NCBI RefSeq assembly: GCF_001522585.2
Contig: NZ_CP013373.1
Span: 372,001-436,000, forward strand
From: Burkholderia sp. NRF60-BP8
GTDB taxonomy: Bacteria > Pseudomonadota > Gammaproteobacteria > Burkholderiales > Burkholderiaceae
Direction of reading: 5' to 3'
Length of the DNA stretch: 64,000 nt
Below the pieces are notes generated by a model. It was not told the DNA's origin. It did no database searches and was given only the letters and a program-made list of their open reading frames with translations. A program made the translations under genes and the position numbers. Positions 1 to 8,200 of this stretch are shown piece after piece (the stretch's first letter is position 1; each line of letters begins with the position of its first letter).

Positions 1-230
1 AGCGCACGGTCGACCGCGCGCTCTGGCACGAGGGCACGACCGACGAAGCGCTGCTCAAGGGGCTCGTCGAGCGTCATTTCCAGTTCACGGGTTCGCCGCG
101 CGCGAAGTCGCTGCTGGAAAACTGGGACGCGGCGCGCCGCCAGTTCGTGAAGGTGTTCCCGCACGAATACAAGCGCGCGCTGGGCGAGATCGGTGCGAAG
201 AAGGCGGCGAAGGAAGTGCTGGCCGCCTGA
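1..230 (+). CDS. gltB: Glutamate synthase large subunit, 3' end (partial)
   Basis: Only the last 75 codons are present, read from base 3 to the TGA at 228-230. The tail, ending AAKEVLAA, fits the C-terminal end of the large (glutaminase and synthase) subunit of NADPH-dependent glutamate synthase. The small-subunit gene gltD begins 86 bases downstream in the same direction, the usual gltBD order. The large subunit hydrolyses glutamine and passes ammonia to 2-oxoglutarate. The call rests mainly on the neighbour, because the catalytic domains lie outside the window. Confidence 0.85.
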   Translation, partial: RTVDRALWHEGTTDEALLKGLVERHFQFTGSPRAKSLLENWDAARRQFVKVFPHEYKRALGEIGAKKAAKEVLAA

Positions 231-315
231 GCGACGAACGACATAGCGAATGCCGCGCGCGCTTGACTGCCGCGCGCGGCTCCCCCACCCGATACACCGA
301 ACAGAAGAGCACCTT

Positions 316-1782
316 ATGGGCAAGGCAACCGGTTTTCTGGAGTTCGAACGCCGCCACGAGGCGTACGAAGCACCGCTCACGCGCGTGAAGCACTACAAGG
401 AATTCGTCGCGGCGCTGACCGACGCGGACGCGAAGATCCAGGGCGCGCGCTGCATGGATTGCGGCATCCCGTTCTGCAACAACGGCTGCCCGGTCAACAA
501 CATCATCCCGGACTTCAACGATCTCGTTTATCGCCAGGACTGGCAGCAGGCGATCGAAGTCCTGCATTCGACCAACAACTTCCCCGAGTTCACGGGCCGC
601 ATCTGCCCGGCGCCGTGCGAGGCGGCCTGTACGCTCGGGATCAACGACGACCCGGTCGGCATCAAGTCGATCGAGCACGCGATCATCGACAAGGCCTGGG
701 CGGAAGGCTGGGTGAAGCCGCTGCCGGCCGAGCACAAGACCGGCAAGAAGGTCGCGATCGTCGGTTCGGGCCCCGCGGGGCTCGCGGCCGCGCAGCAGCT
801 CGCACGGGCCGGCCACGACGTGACGGTGTTCGAGAAGAACGACCGCATCGGCGGCCTGCTGCGTTACGGGATCCCCGATTTCAAGCTTGAGAAGTGGCTG
901 ATCGATCGCCGCATGCGGCAGATGGAAGCGGAAGGCGTGACGTTCCGCACGAGCGTGTTCATCGGCAAGGATCCGCTGCCCGAGTCGATCGGCAGCCTCG
1001 CGAAGGAAACCATTTCGCCGGACACGCTGAAGGAAGAATTCGACGCGGTCGTGATCGCCGGTGGTTCGGAAACGCCGCGCGACCTGCCGGTGCCGGGCCG
1101 CGAGCTCGCGGGCGTTCATTTCGCGATGGACTTCCTGCCGCAGCAGAATCGCGTGAACGCCGGCGACAAGCTTACCGACCAACTGCTCGCGAAGGGCAAG
1201 CACGTGATCGTGATCGGCGGCGGCGATACGGGTTCGGACTGCGTCGGCACGTCGAACCGTCACGGCGCGAAGCAGGTCACGCAGTTCGAACTGCTGCCGC
1301 AGCCGCCGGAAGAGGAGAACAAGCCGCTCGTGTGGCCGTACTGGCCGATCAAGCTGCGCACGTCGTCGTCGCACGAGGAAGGCTGCGAGCGCGACTGGGC
1401 GGTCGCGACGAAGCGTCTCGAAGGCAAGAACGGCAAGGTCGAGAAGCTGATCGCGGTGCGTGTCGAGTGGAAGGACGGCAAGATGCAGGAAGTGCCGGGT
1501 TCCGAGTTCGAAATGAAGGCCGATCTCGTGCTGCTCGCGATGGGCTTCACGCAGCCGGCCGCGCCGGTGCTCGACGCATTCGGCGTCGCGAAGGATGCGC
1601 GCGGCAACGCGCGTGCGGCGACCGAAGGCGATCGTTCGTACTACACGTCGGTCGACAAGGTGTTCGCGGCAGGCGACATGCGACGCGGCCAGTCGCTCGT
1701 GGTGTGGGCGATCCGCGAAGGCCGCCAGTGCGCGCGCTCGGTCGATGCGTATCTGATGGGGCATTCGGAATTGCCGCGCTGA
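316..1782 (+). CDS. gltD: Glutamate synthase (NADPH) small subunit
   Basis: The 488-residue protein has the normal length for GltD. It supplies electrons from NADPH through FAD and iron-sulfur clusters to GltB for glutamate synthesis in the cytoplasm. Visible motifs are the N-terminal cysteine cluster [14 protein letters not shown], a second set [11 protein letters not shown], the FAD-binding [10 protein letters not shown] and the NADPH-binding GGGDTGSDC. An ATG at 250 is in frame, but the family N-terminus ([10 protein letters not shown]) starts at 316 and the added 22 residues look like leader sequence. A rho-independent terminator follows 30 bases after the stop. Confidence 0.97.
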   Translation: MGKATGFLEFERRHEAYEAPLTRVKHYKEFVAALTDADAKIQGARCMDCGIPFCNNGCPVNNIIPDFNDLVYRQDWQQAIEVLHSTNNFPEFTGRICPAPCEAACTLGINDDPVGIKSIEHAIIDKAWAEGWVKPLPAEHKTGKKVAIVGSGPAGLAAAQQLARAGHDVTVFEKNDRIGGLLRYGIPDFKLEKWLIDRRMRQMEAEGVTFRTSVFIGKDPLPESIGSLAKETISPDTLKEEFDAVVIAGGSETPRDLPVPGRELAGVHFAMDFLPQQNRVNAGDKLTDQLLAKGKHVIVIGGGDTGSDCVGTSNRHGAKQVTQFELLPQPPEEENKPLVWPYWPIKLRTSSSHEEGCERDWAVATKRLEGKNGKVEKLIAVRVEWKDGKMQEVPGSEFEMKADLVLLAMGFTQPAAPVLDAFGVAKDARGNARAATEGDRSYYTSVDKVFAAGDMRRGQSLVVWAIREGRQCARSVDAYLMGHSELPR

Positions 1783-1811
1783 GCATCGGCGCGAGCGGGT
1801 TTCGACGAAAG

Positions 1812-1841
1812 CCGGGCGTCCGAGAGGGCGCCCGGTTTTTT
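1812..1841 (+). terminator. Rho-independent terminator of gltBD
   Basis: A 10-bp stem (1812-1821 with 1826-1835, one G-U pair) is closed by a GAGA loop and followed by six T at 1836-1841. It lies 30 bases after the gltD stop. The stop of the weak leftward frame at 1840-2148 touches its right edge. Confidence 0.85.
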
Positions 1842-2148
1842 ATTTCCGAAGCGGTGGGCGATCGTGGGCTTGTTTGGTCGGGAGGCCCAACGGATCGACG
1901 GTTCGTCCGTAGCTTGCAAGCTGCTCGTTGCAGTCGATCATCGCGGTATATCGGATTTCGTCGACGCGCAGCGGGAATTCCCACACACCCAGCTTCCATG
2001 CGTGATACTGCGGCGCGCCGTCGAACCGGATGCTGTCCGGAGAGGTAACCCGGCAGCAGAATGCCCGGCGCCGGCGGAGGCCTGCCAGCGCACCCGTCCC
2101 AAATCGCGTGTCGGGCCCGCGTGCCCGCTGCAACGTCCGGATTTTCAC
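1840..2148 (-). CDS. Hypothetical protein or gene remnant
   Basis: An open frame of 102 residues on the minus strand. Residues from about 35 to 90 have ordinary protein composition (for example FPLRVDEIRYTAMIDC), unlike the arginine-rich shadows common in this GC-rich DNA. The first 35 residues look non-coding and I see no good ribosome binding site. It faintly recalls surface-adhesin E-like periplasmic proteins, but I cannot establish that. It may be the decayed 3' end of a gene. The remaining sequence to 2374 is increasingly AT-rich and should hold the promoter of the symporter gene; I see nothing else there. Confidence 0.3.
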   Translation of the reverse strand: MKIRTLQRARGPDTRFGTGALAGLRRRRAFCCRVTSPDSIRFDGAPQYHAWKLGVWEFPLRVDEIRYTAMIDCNEQLASYGRTVDPLGLPTKQAHDRPPLRK

Positions 2149-2374
2149 GTCAGGCGCACGCGCCAGCCAACAGCCTGGACCGGAAGGGTCATCTCCTCGC
2201 TACCGCCGCATTTTCACGAAGCGTCGTCTAACCTGATGACATCCGGCCTTGATTTTTCATCATCTCAATTTCTTTCGTTTTGTAATAATCCTTGAAAACT
2301 GTCATATCATGTCGCCCCTCGGGGCCGCGTTCGCGGTCGTCGCACATGACTGACGCTATTTACAAGGACTCTGG

Positions 2375-3865
2375 ATGGAAGCACTCGTGCAAGGGCTGGT
2401 CGACGCCGTCAACGGCGTGTTGTGGAATTACGTGCTGATCGCGCTGCTGCTCGGCGTGGGCATGTGGTTCACGTTGCGATTCCGGATGATCCAGCTGAAG
2501 GCGCTGTTCCTCAGCATCAAGCTGGTCGGCAGCAAGGGCGAACCGGGCAGCATTTCGTCGTTCCAGGCGTTCGCGACCGGGCTCGCGAGCCGCGTCGGCA
2601 CCGGCAACATCGCGGGCGTCGCGGTCGCGCTGACGGTCGGCGGGCCGGGCGCGATCTTCTGGATGTGGATGACGGCGCTCGTCGGGATGTCGTCCGCGTT
2701 CGTCGAGGCGACGCTCGCGCAGATCTTCAAGGTGTCGCACGCGGACGGCAGTTATCGCGGCGGCCCCGCGTACTACATCCAGACGGGCCTGCGCTCGCGC
2801 GGCTTCGGCGTGCTGTTCTCGCTGTCGCTGATCCTCGCGTTCGGCTTCGTGTTCAACGCGGTGCAGGCCAATGCGATCGCCGACGCGTTCGACACGTCGT
2901 TCGGCTGGAGCCGCGCGAGCGTCGGTCTCGGGCTCGTGCTGCTGACCGCGCCGATCATCTTCGGCGGCATCCGCCGGATCGCGGCGGTCGCGCAGGTGAT
3001 CGTGCCCGTGATGGCGATCGGTTATCTCGCGCTCGCGGTCTATGCGGTCGCGACGCACATCGCGCTGGTGCCGGGCGTGATCGCGCTGATCGTGAAAAGC
3101 GCGTTCGGCCTCGAGCAGGCCGCGGGCGGGCTGACGGGCTATGCCGTCAGCCAGGCGGTCGCGATGGGCGTGAAGCGCGGGCTGTTCTCGAACGAGGCCG
3201 GCATGGGCAGCGCACCGAATGCGGCGGCGACCGCCAGCACGCGCCATCCGGTGGTGCAGGGGTTGATCCAGATGCTCGGCGTGTTCGTCGACACGATCGT
3301 GATTTGCAGCGCGACCGCGTTCGTGATCCTGCTGTCTGGCCAGTACGAGCTGGGCGCCGGCATGGAAGGCGCGGCGCTCACGCAGCGCTCGATCGCGAGC
3401 CACGTGGGCGACTGGGGCGGCATCTACATGGCATTCGCGATTTTCTTCTTCGCGTATTCGTCGGTGATCGGCAACTACGCGTATGCGGAAGGCAACGTCG
3501 AATTCATCACGAAGCGGCGCGGCGTGCTGCCGCTGTTCCGCGTCGCGGTGCTCGGCATGGTGATGTTCGGCAGCGTCGGGCAACTGCCGCTCGTATGGGC
3601 GATGGCCGATACGAGCATGGGGCTGATGGCGATCATCAACCTGATCGCGATCCTCGCGCTCGGCAAGTACGCGCACGCCGCGTGGGCCGACTATCGCCGC
3701 CAGCGCGCGGCGGGCGTCGCCGACCCGGTGTTCACGCGCAACACGATTCCCGAACTCGCGAACGTGCTGCCCGGCGACGTGTGGGGCGAGCACGGCCCGC
3801 TGCCGCAGCGTCCGGCGTCGGCCGACGCATCGAACGCGCCGCGCGCCGCCGTGAGCGAGTCATGA
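2375..3865 (+). CDS. Sodium:alanine/glycine symporter, AGCS family
   Basis: The 496-residue hydrophobic protein with about ten membrane segments imports alanine or glycine with Na+ across the inner membrane. The family signature region is visible (ASRVGTGNIAGVAVAL near residues 70-85), as is NEAGMGSAPNAAA in the middle. AAGG at 2363-2366 and an AT-rich upstream stretch support the ATG at 2375. The last four bases overlap the start of thpR (ATGA), so the two are probably co-transcribed although functionally unrelated. Substrate preference within the family cannot be read from sequence. Confidence 0.93.
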   Translation: MEALVQGLVDAVNGVLWNYVLIALLLGVGMWFTLRFRMIQLKALFLSIKLVGSKGEPGSISSFQAFATGLASRVGTGNIAGVAVALTVGGPGAIFWMWMTALVGMSSAFVEATLAQIFKVSHADGSYRGGPAYYIQTGLRSRGFGVLFSLSLILAFGFVFNAVQANAIADAFDTSFGWSRASVGLGLVLLTAPIIFGGIRRIAAVAQVIVPVMAIGYLALAVYAVATHIALVPGVIALIVKSAFGLEQAAGGLTGYAVSQAVAMGVKRGLFSNEAGMGSAPNAAATASTRHPVVQGLIQMLGVFVDTIVICSATAFVILLSGQYELGAGMEGAALTQRSIASHVGDWGGIYMAFAIFFFAYSSVIGNYAYAEGNVEFITKRRGVLPLFRVAVLGMVMFGSVGQLPLVWAMADTSMGLMAIINLIAILALGKYAHAAWADYRRQRAAGVADPVFTRNTIPELANVLPGDVWGEHGPLPQRPASADASNAPRAAVSES

Positions 3866-4428
3866 ACGGCGACCGGCTCCGTGCGTTCGTCGCGCTGATG
3901 CCCGATACGGCGTCGCGCGACGCGCTGCACGCGTTGCCGGTCACCCGTGGCGCGCGGCGCACGCTGCCCGCGCAACTGCACGTGACGCTCGCGTTCGTCG
4001 GCGCGATCGAGCGGGAGCGGTGCGACGCGCTGGCCGCGCATCTGCCCGCGCTCGCGGCCGCGCACGCGTTGCCGTCGTTGCCGGTCGAGCGGATCGCGTG
4101 GTGGCCGAGCCCGCCGCGCGCGAGACTGATCGTTGCGGAACTCGCGGCCGACGCCGCTTGCGTCGCGCTGAATGCAGGGCTCGCGGCGCTGCTGCGCGAG
4201 CTCGGCGTGCCGGCCGATCGGCGGCCGTTCCGCCCGCACGTGACGCTCGCGCGGTTGCCGCACGACGCGGTCGGCCAGCCGGCGCACGGCGGTGCGGTGG
4301 GGCGTGCCGTCGCACTGCGGTTCGACGCGCTCACGCTGTTCGAAAGCCGGTTGTCGCACGAAGGCGTGTCGCACCGGCCGATCGTGTCGGTGCCGATTGC
4401 GCGGGCGGACGACGCGGCGGTGCGTTGA
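3862..4428 (+). CDS. thpR: RNA 2',3'-cyclic phosphodiesterase (LigT/ThpR family)
   Basis: The 188-residue 2H phosphoesterase carries the two HxTx motifs that define the family: HVTLAF near residue 37 and HVTLAR near residue 123. Each supplies a histidine and a threonine to the active site. The family opens 2',3'-cyclic phosphates in RNA and can act in reverse as a 2'-5' ligase; the cellular substrate is poorly known. The start overlaps the symporter stop by four bases. The gene converges on dadA with a 105-base gap in which I see no clear terminator. Confidence 0.9.
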   Translation: MNGDRLRAFVALMPDTASRDALHALPVTRGARRTLPAQLHVTLAFVGAIERERCDALAAHLPALAAAHALPSLPVERIAWWPSPPRARLIVAELAADAACVALNAGLAALLRELGVPADRRPFRPHVTLARLPHDAVGQPAHGGAVGRAVALRFDALTLFESRLSHEGVSHRPIVSVPIARADDAAVR

Positions 4429-4533
4429 GCGGTCCCGGCGCGTCCGGCGAATCGTTGAAGGCTGCCCTCCCGATCGTTTCGGATGCCGACGTGCCGCTCT
4501 GCATCGTGCCGCGCACGTCGCCCGGCGTCCTGC

Positions 4534-5922
4534 CTAGCGCTCGTAGCGCGCGAGCGTCAGCCCCGACAAATCGATCTCCGGTTCCCGCCCCGTGACGAGA
4601 TCCGCCAGCACCTTCCCCGATCCCATCGACATCGCCCAGCCGGTCGACCCGTGACCGACGTTCAGCCACAGTCCGTCGATGCGGCTCGCCCCCAGCAGCG
4701 GCGGCCCGTCGGGCGTCATCGGGCGGCGGCCGACCCAGAAGCGCGCGGATGCGCGCTCGGCCGCGTGCGGAAACCAGTCGTCGAGCACCTTCATCAGCGT
4801 ATCGAGCGCCTGCTGCCGCAGCGCCGCGTGCCGGTTGCCGAGTTCCGCGGTGCCCGCGACGCGCAGCGTCGGGCCGAAGCGCGTGATCGCGGTCTTCAGC
4901 GATTCGTCCATCAGCGCGGCGCGCGGCGCCTTTTCGTCGTCGACGACCGCGAGCGTCGCCGAGTAGCCTTTCACCGGATACAGCGGCACGTCGATGCCGT
5001 GCGGCCGCAGCAGGGCGGCACTGTCGACGCCGAGCGCGACCACGATCGCGTCGGCCGCAAGCAGCATGTCGCGCGGCGGGGCTCCGGTCGATCCGGCGCG
5101 GCCCGGCGCCGGGCGGCTGAGCGGCCTCCCGCCACGCAAGCCGGTGCCCGCGGTGTCGATGTTCGCGCTTTCGTCGTACGGAGAGCGGCCATCCGTTCCG
5201 GCCGCCCGTACCCGCACGCCGCGCACCTTGCCGCCCGCGACGTCGAGCGCACGAATCGCGGTGTGGAATCGGAACGTCACGCCGTTCGCTTCGCACAGCG
5301 CCCGCAGTTCGCGCGTGAAGCGCGCGCAGTCGCCGGCTTCGTCGTCGGGCAGGTAGATGCCGCCGACGGGGGCCTGTCGCGCCCAGCGCAAGCCGGGCTC
5401 GATCGCGGTGCAGCCGGCGGCGTCGAGTTCGCGAAACGCGATGCCGGCGTCGCGCAGCACCTTCAGCGCCGGCTGCACCATCTCGACGTCGAATGCGCCG
5501 CGCAGCAACTGCAGGTAGCCGCGGCTCGCACCATAGTCGAACGGATGACGCTCGCGAAACGCATGCAGGCACGCGCGGCTGTAATACGCGATGCGCTGCA
5601 TCCGCTGCTTGTTCACGCGGAACCGCTCGAACTCGCATTCGCGTAGCCAGCGCGCGATCCAGCGCCACTGCGCGGCATCGAGCGTCGGCCGGAAGATCAG
5701 CGGCGACGCGGGCTTGAACAGGTATTTGAGGATCTTGCCGGGCATCCCGGGCGCGGCCCACGGCGTCACGTAGCCGGGCGCGATCACGCCCGCGTTGCCG
5801 AGGCTCGTCGCTTGCGCGACATCGGCCTCGCGTTCGATCACGGTGACGTCGCAGCCTGCTTCGCGCAGGTGCCAGGCAGTGGTGACGCCGATCACGCCGG
5901 CGCCGAGAACGATCACGTGCAT
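4534..5922 (-). CDS. dadA: D-amino acid dehydrogenase, small-subunit type
   Basis: The FAD-dependent enzyme oxidises D-amino acids, classically D-alanine to pyruvate and ammonia, at the inner membrane. The N-terminal dinucleotide fold is clear (VLGAGVIGVTTAWHL) and the C-terminal VGRRPMTPDGPPLLG and NVGHGSTGWAMSMGSG are typical of DadA. The protein is 462 residues against about 430 usual. The excess is a glycine-, proline- and arginine-rich insertion at about residues 241-285 (bases 5068-5202), between the middle segment and the second dinucleotide-binding strand. It lies 25 bases downstream of a leftward MFS transporter gene and is probably co-transcribed with it. No alanine racemase gene is near. 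Confidence 0.92.
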   Translation of the reverse strand: MHVIVLGAGVIGVTTAWHLREAGCDVTVIEREADVAQATSLGNAGVIAPGYVTPWAAPGMPGKILKYLFKPASPLIFRPTLDAAQWRWIARWLRECEFERFRVNKQRMQRIAYYSRACLHAFRERHPFDYGASRGYLQLLRGAFDVEMVQPALKVLRDAGIAFRELDAAGCTAIEPGLRWARQAPVGGIYLPDDEAGDCARFTRELRALCEANGVTFRFHTAIRALDVAGGKVRGVRVRAAGTDGRSPYDESANIDTAGTGLRGGRPLSRPAPGRAGSTGAPPRDMLLAADAIVVALGVDSAALLRPHGIDVPLYPVKGYSATLAVVDDEKAPRAALMDESLKTAITRFGPTLRVAGTAELGNRHAALRQQALDTLMKVLDDWFPHAAERASARFWVGRRPMTPDGPPLLGASRIDGLWLNVGHGSTGWAMSMGSGKVLADLVTGREPEIDLSGLTLARYER

Positions 5923-5947
5923 GCGGGTTCCCGAACGGGCAGGGTGC

Positions 5948-7210
5948 TTACGATGCGACGGCCGGATCGTCGGCGAGCGACTTGCCGCGCGTTTCCGGCA
6001 GCACGAGCGCGGCGACGATCACCAGCAGGTAGCCGCCGCCCGCGACGAGGCCGATCGCCTTCACGAGCGACATCGACTGCGACAGCGATCCGACCAGGAT
6101 CGGGAAGAACGAGCCGAGCCCGCGGCCGAGGTTGTAGCAGAAGCCCTGGCCCGAGCCGCGGATCGCGCCCGGATACAGCTCCGACAGATACGCGCCGACG
6201 CCCGCGAAGATGCCCTGCACGACGATGCCGAGCGGGAAGCCGAGCAGCAGCATCGCGGTATCGGTGATCGGCAGCATCGTGTACGCCATGCCGAGCGAGA
6301 ACGAGCCGATCGCGAACAGGATGAACGACGCGCGGCGGCCGAGCCGGTCGGACAGGATCGCGCCGACCACGTAGCCGACGAACGAGCCGACGATCAGCAC
6401 GACGAGATAGCCGCTCGTGTTGAACACCGACAGGTGGCGCACGGTTTTCAGGTAGGTGGGCAGCCACGTCGTGATCGCGTAGTAGCCGCCGAGCATGCCG
6501 GTGCACAGCGCGCTGCCGAACAGCGTCGCGCGCAGGTGCGCCGGCGCGAAGATCTCGAGGAAGTGGCCCGACACGCGGCCTTCGTCGCGGGCGCGGCGCG
6601 TGGCCGTGTAGATGTCGGGATCGCTGACGTTGCGGCGGATGTACAGGATCCACAGCGCGGGCGCGATGCCGATCCAGAAGCACGCGCGCCACGCGAGCTG
6701 CTCGGGCAGCAGCGCGAAGAACGCCCAGTACAGGATCGCGGCCGCGCCCCAGCCGAACGACCAGCTGCTCTGCACGGTGCCGACGGCCTTCGCGCGGTGC
6801 TCGGGCGAGCGGATCGTCTCGGCCATCATGATCGTCACGACCGACCATTCGCCGCCGAAGCCGAAGCCCTGCAGCGTGCGCGTCGCCAGGAGCTGCCAGA
6901 ACGAATGTGTGAAACCGGACAGGCACGTGAACAGCGCGAACGTCGCGATCGTCCACTGCAGCACGCGCACGCGGCCGAAGCGGTCGGCGAGGATGCCGGC
7001 GACCCAGCCGCCGATCGCCGACGAGATCAGCGAACTCGTCGCGATCATCCCGGCTTCGCTTTTCGTCATGCCCCAGGTGGCGATCAGCGTCGGAATCAGG
7101 AACGAATAGATCATGAAGTCGAACGCATCGACCGCATAGCCGCCGAATCCGGCGTACAGCGTCCGGCGCTCGCGCGTCGACAATTCGTTGAACCACTGGA
7201 ATGCCTGCAT
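5948..7210 (-). CDS. Major facilitator superfamily transporter
   Basis: The 420-residue protein has twelve predicted membrane segments and the MFS signature ILADRFGRVRVL after segment 2, with the related ILSDRLGRRASF in the second half. It resembles metabolite:H+ symporters that take up aromatic acids or other organic acids (FGGEWSVVTIMMAE in segment 4). It precedes dadA by 25 bases, which suggests uptake of a substrate related to D-amino acid catabolism, but that is only context. Upstream, 7211-7423 separates it from the SDR gene and holds no gene I can support. Confidence 0.87.
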   Translation of the reverse strand: MQAFQWFNELSTRERRTLYAGFGGYAVDAFDFMIYSFLIPTLIATWGMTKSEAGMIATSSLISSAIGGWVAGILADRFGRVRVLQWTIATFALFTCLSGFTHSFWQLLATRTLQGFGFGGEWSVVTIMMAETIRSPEHRAKAVGTVQSSWSFGWGAAAILYWAFFALLPEQLAWRACFWIGIAPALWILYIRRNVSDPDIYTATRRARDEGRVSGHFLEIFAPAHLRATLFGSALCTGMLGGYYAITTWLPTYLKTVRHLSVFNTSGYLVVLIVGSFVGYVVGAILSDRLGRRASFILFAIGSFSLGMAYTMLPITDTAMLLLGFPLGIVVQGIFAGVGAYLSELYPGAIRGSGQGFCYNLGRGLGSFFPILVGSLSQSMSLVKAIGLVAGGGYLLVIVAALVLPETRGKSLADDPAVAS

Positions 7211-7423
7211 GCGTGCCGCCCCCTCTTGTGTCGTCTCTCGTATCGCGCTGCCGTACGGCGACTATTTTACGGGCGGGATGAAGGGCGCCAAAAACGTGCG
7301 TGCGGGTGCTTGCGCGGCGGCGCGGGGATGGGCGTTCGGCCAGGAGCGACGCTCGATCGTGCGTGAGCGCCATGCGGGCGCCGGCGGCGACCTGCGCGCC
7401 GGCACGGCCGGCACGCGCTCGCG

Positions 7424-8200
7424 TCAGAGCGTCAGGCCGCCGTCCACATGGATGACCTGGCCGGTGATCTGCCGCGCCGCGTCCGACAGCAGGAACGCGA
7501 TCAGCGCGGCGACGTCGTCGGGTTCGGCGATCCGGCCGAGCGGCGTCGCCTGTTCGGCGCGGGCCCAAGCGGCCGCATTGTCCGCGCTCGGGCCGTGGTC
7601 CTTGCGCGTGAAGCCGGGCGCGACCGCATTGACGGTGATGCCGCACGCGGCGAACTCGGCGGCCGCCGAGCGCACCAGCGATTCGAGCGCGGCTTTCGCG
7701 GCCGCGGTCGCCGCGAACGGGGCGTCCGCCCGATAGCGGTGCGCGACGAACGAGCTGACCGCGACGATGCGCGGCGCCGTCGACGCTTCGAGCAGCGGCC
7801 GAGCGCGGGCCGCGAGTGCGGAGAACGCGCCGGGCATCGTCGCGAAGGCGGATGCGAGCGCGTCCGCGCAGAGGTCGGAAAAGGGTTGCCGCGCGGCGAA
7901 GCCGGCGTTCGCGACGAGTTGGTCGAGCCCGCCGAAGCGGGCGGCAGTGGCGTCGACGAGCGCGGCGGCGACGCCCGCTTCGGCGAGATCGCCGGTGAGC
8001 GTCACGCATTGCGCGCCCGCTGCCGTACATCGGTCGGCGACGTCGGCGACGCGTGCGCGGGCTGCCGGGTCCGCGCCGCGCGCATGCAGCGCCAGCGCGA
8101 CGCCGGGCGCCGCGAGTCGACGCGCGAGCGCCGCGCCGATCCCCGAACCTGCGCCGGTGATCAGCGCGATCCGCGCGATGTGCGCGGCGCGTGCGCTCAC
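7424..8200 (-). CDS. Short-chain dehydrogenase/reductase
   Basis: The 258-residue classical SDR has an NAD(P)-binding TGAGSGIGAAL near residue 15, NAG in ANAGFAA, and a C-terminal HVDGGLTL. In the usual YxxxK position the sequence reads AATAAAKAALE, so the catalytic tyrosine is not visible and only the lysine is kept. This argues for altered or absent classical activity. The start is taken as the GTG at 8200, giving a GTGA overlap with the upstream ABC exporter stop; the frame is open further upstream but there it shadows the exporter gene. The substrate is unknown. Confidence 0.82.
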   Translation of the reverse strand: MSARAAHIARIALITGAGSGIGAALARRLAAPGVALALHARGADPAARARVADVADRCTAAGAQCVTLTGDLAEAGVAAALVDATAARFGGLDQLVANAGFAARQPFSDLCADALASAFATMPGAFSALAARARPLLEASTAPRIVAVSSFVAHRYRADAPFAATAAAKAALESLVRSAAAEFAACGITVNAVAPGFTRKDHGPSADNAAAWARAEQATPLGRIAEPDDVAALIAFLLSDAARQITGQVIHVDGGLTL

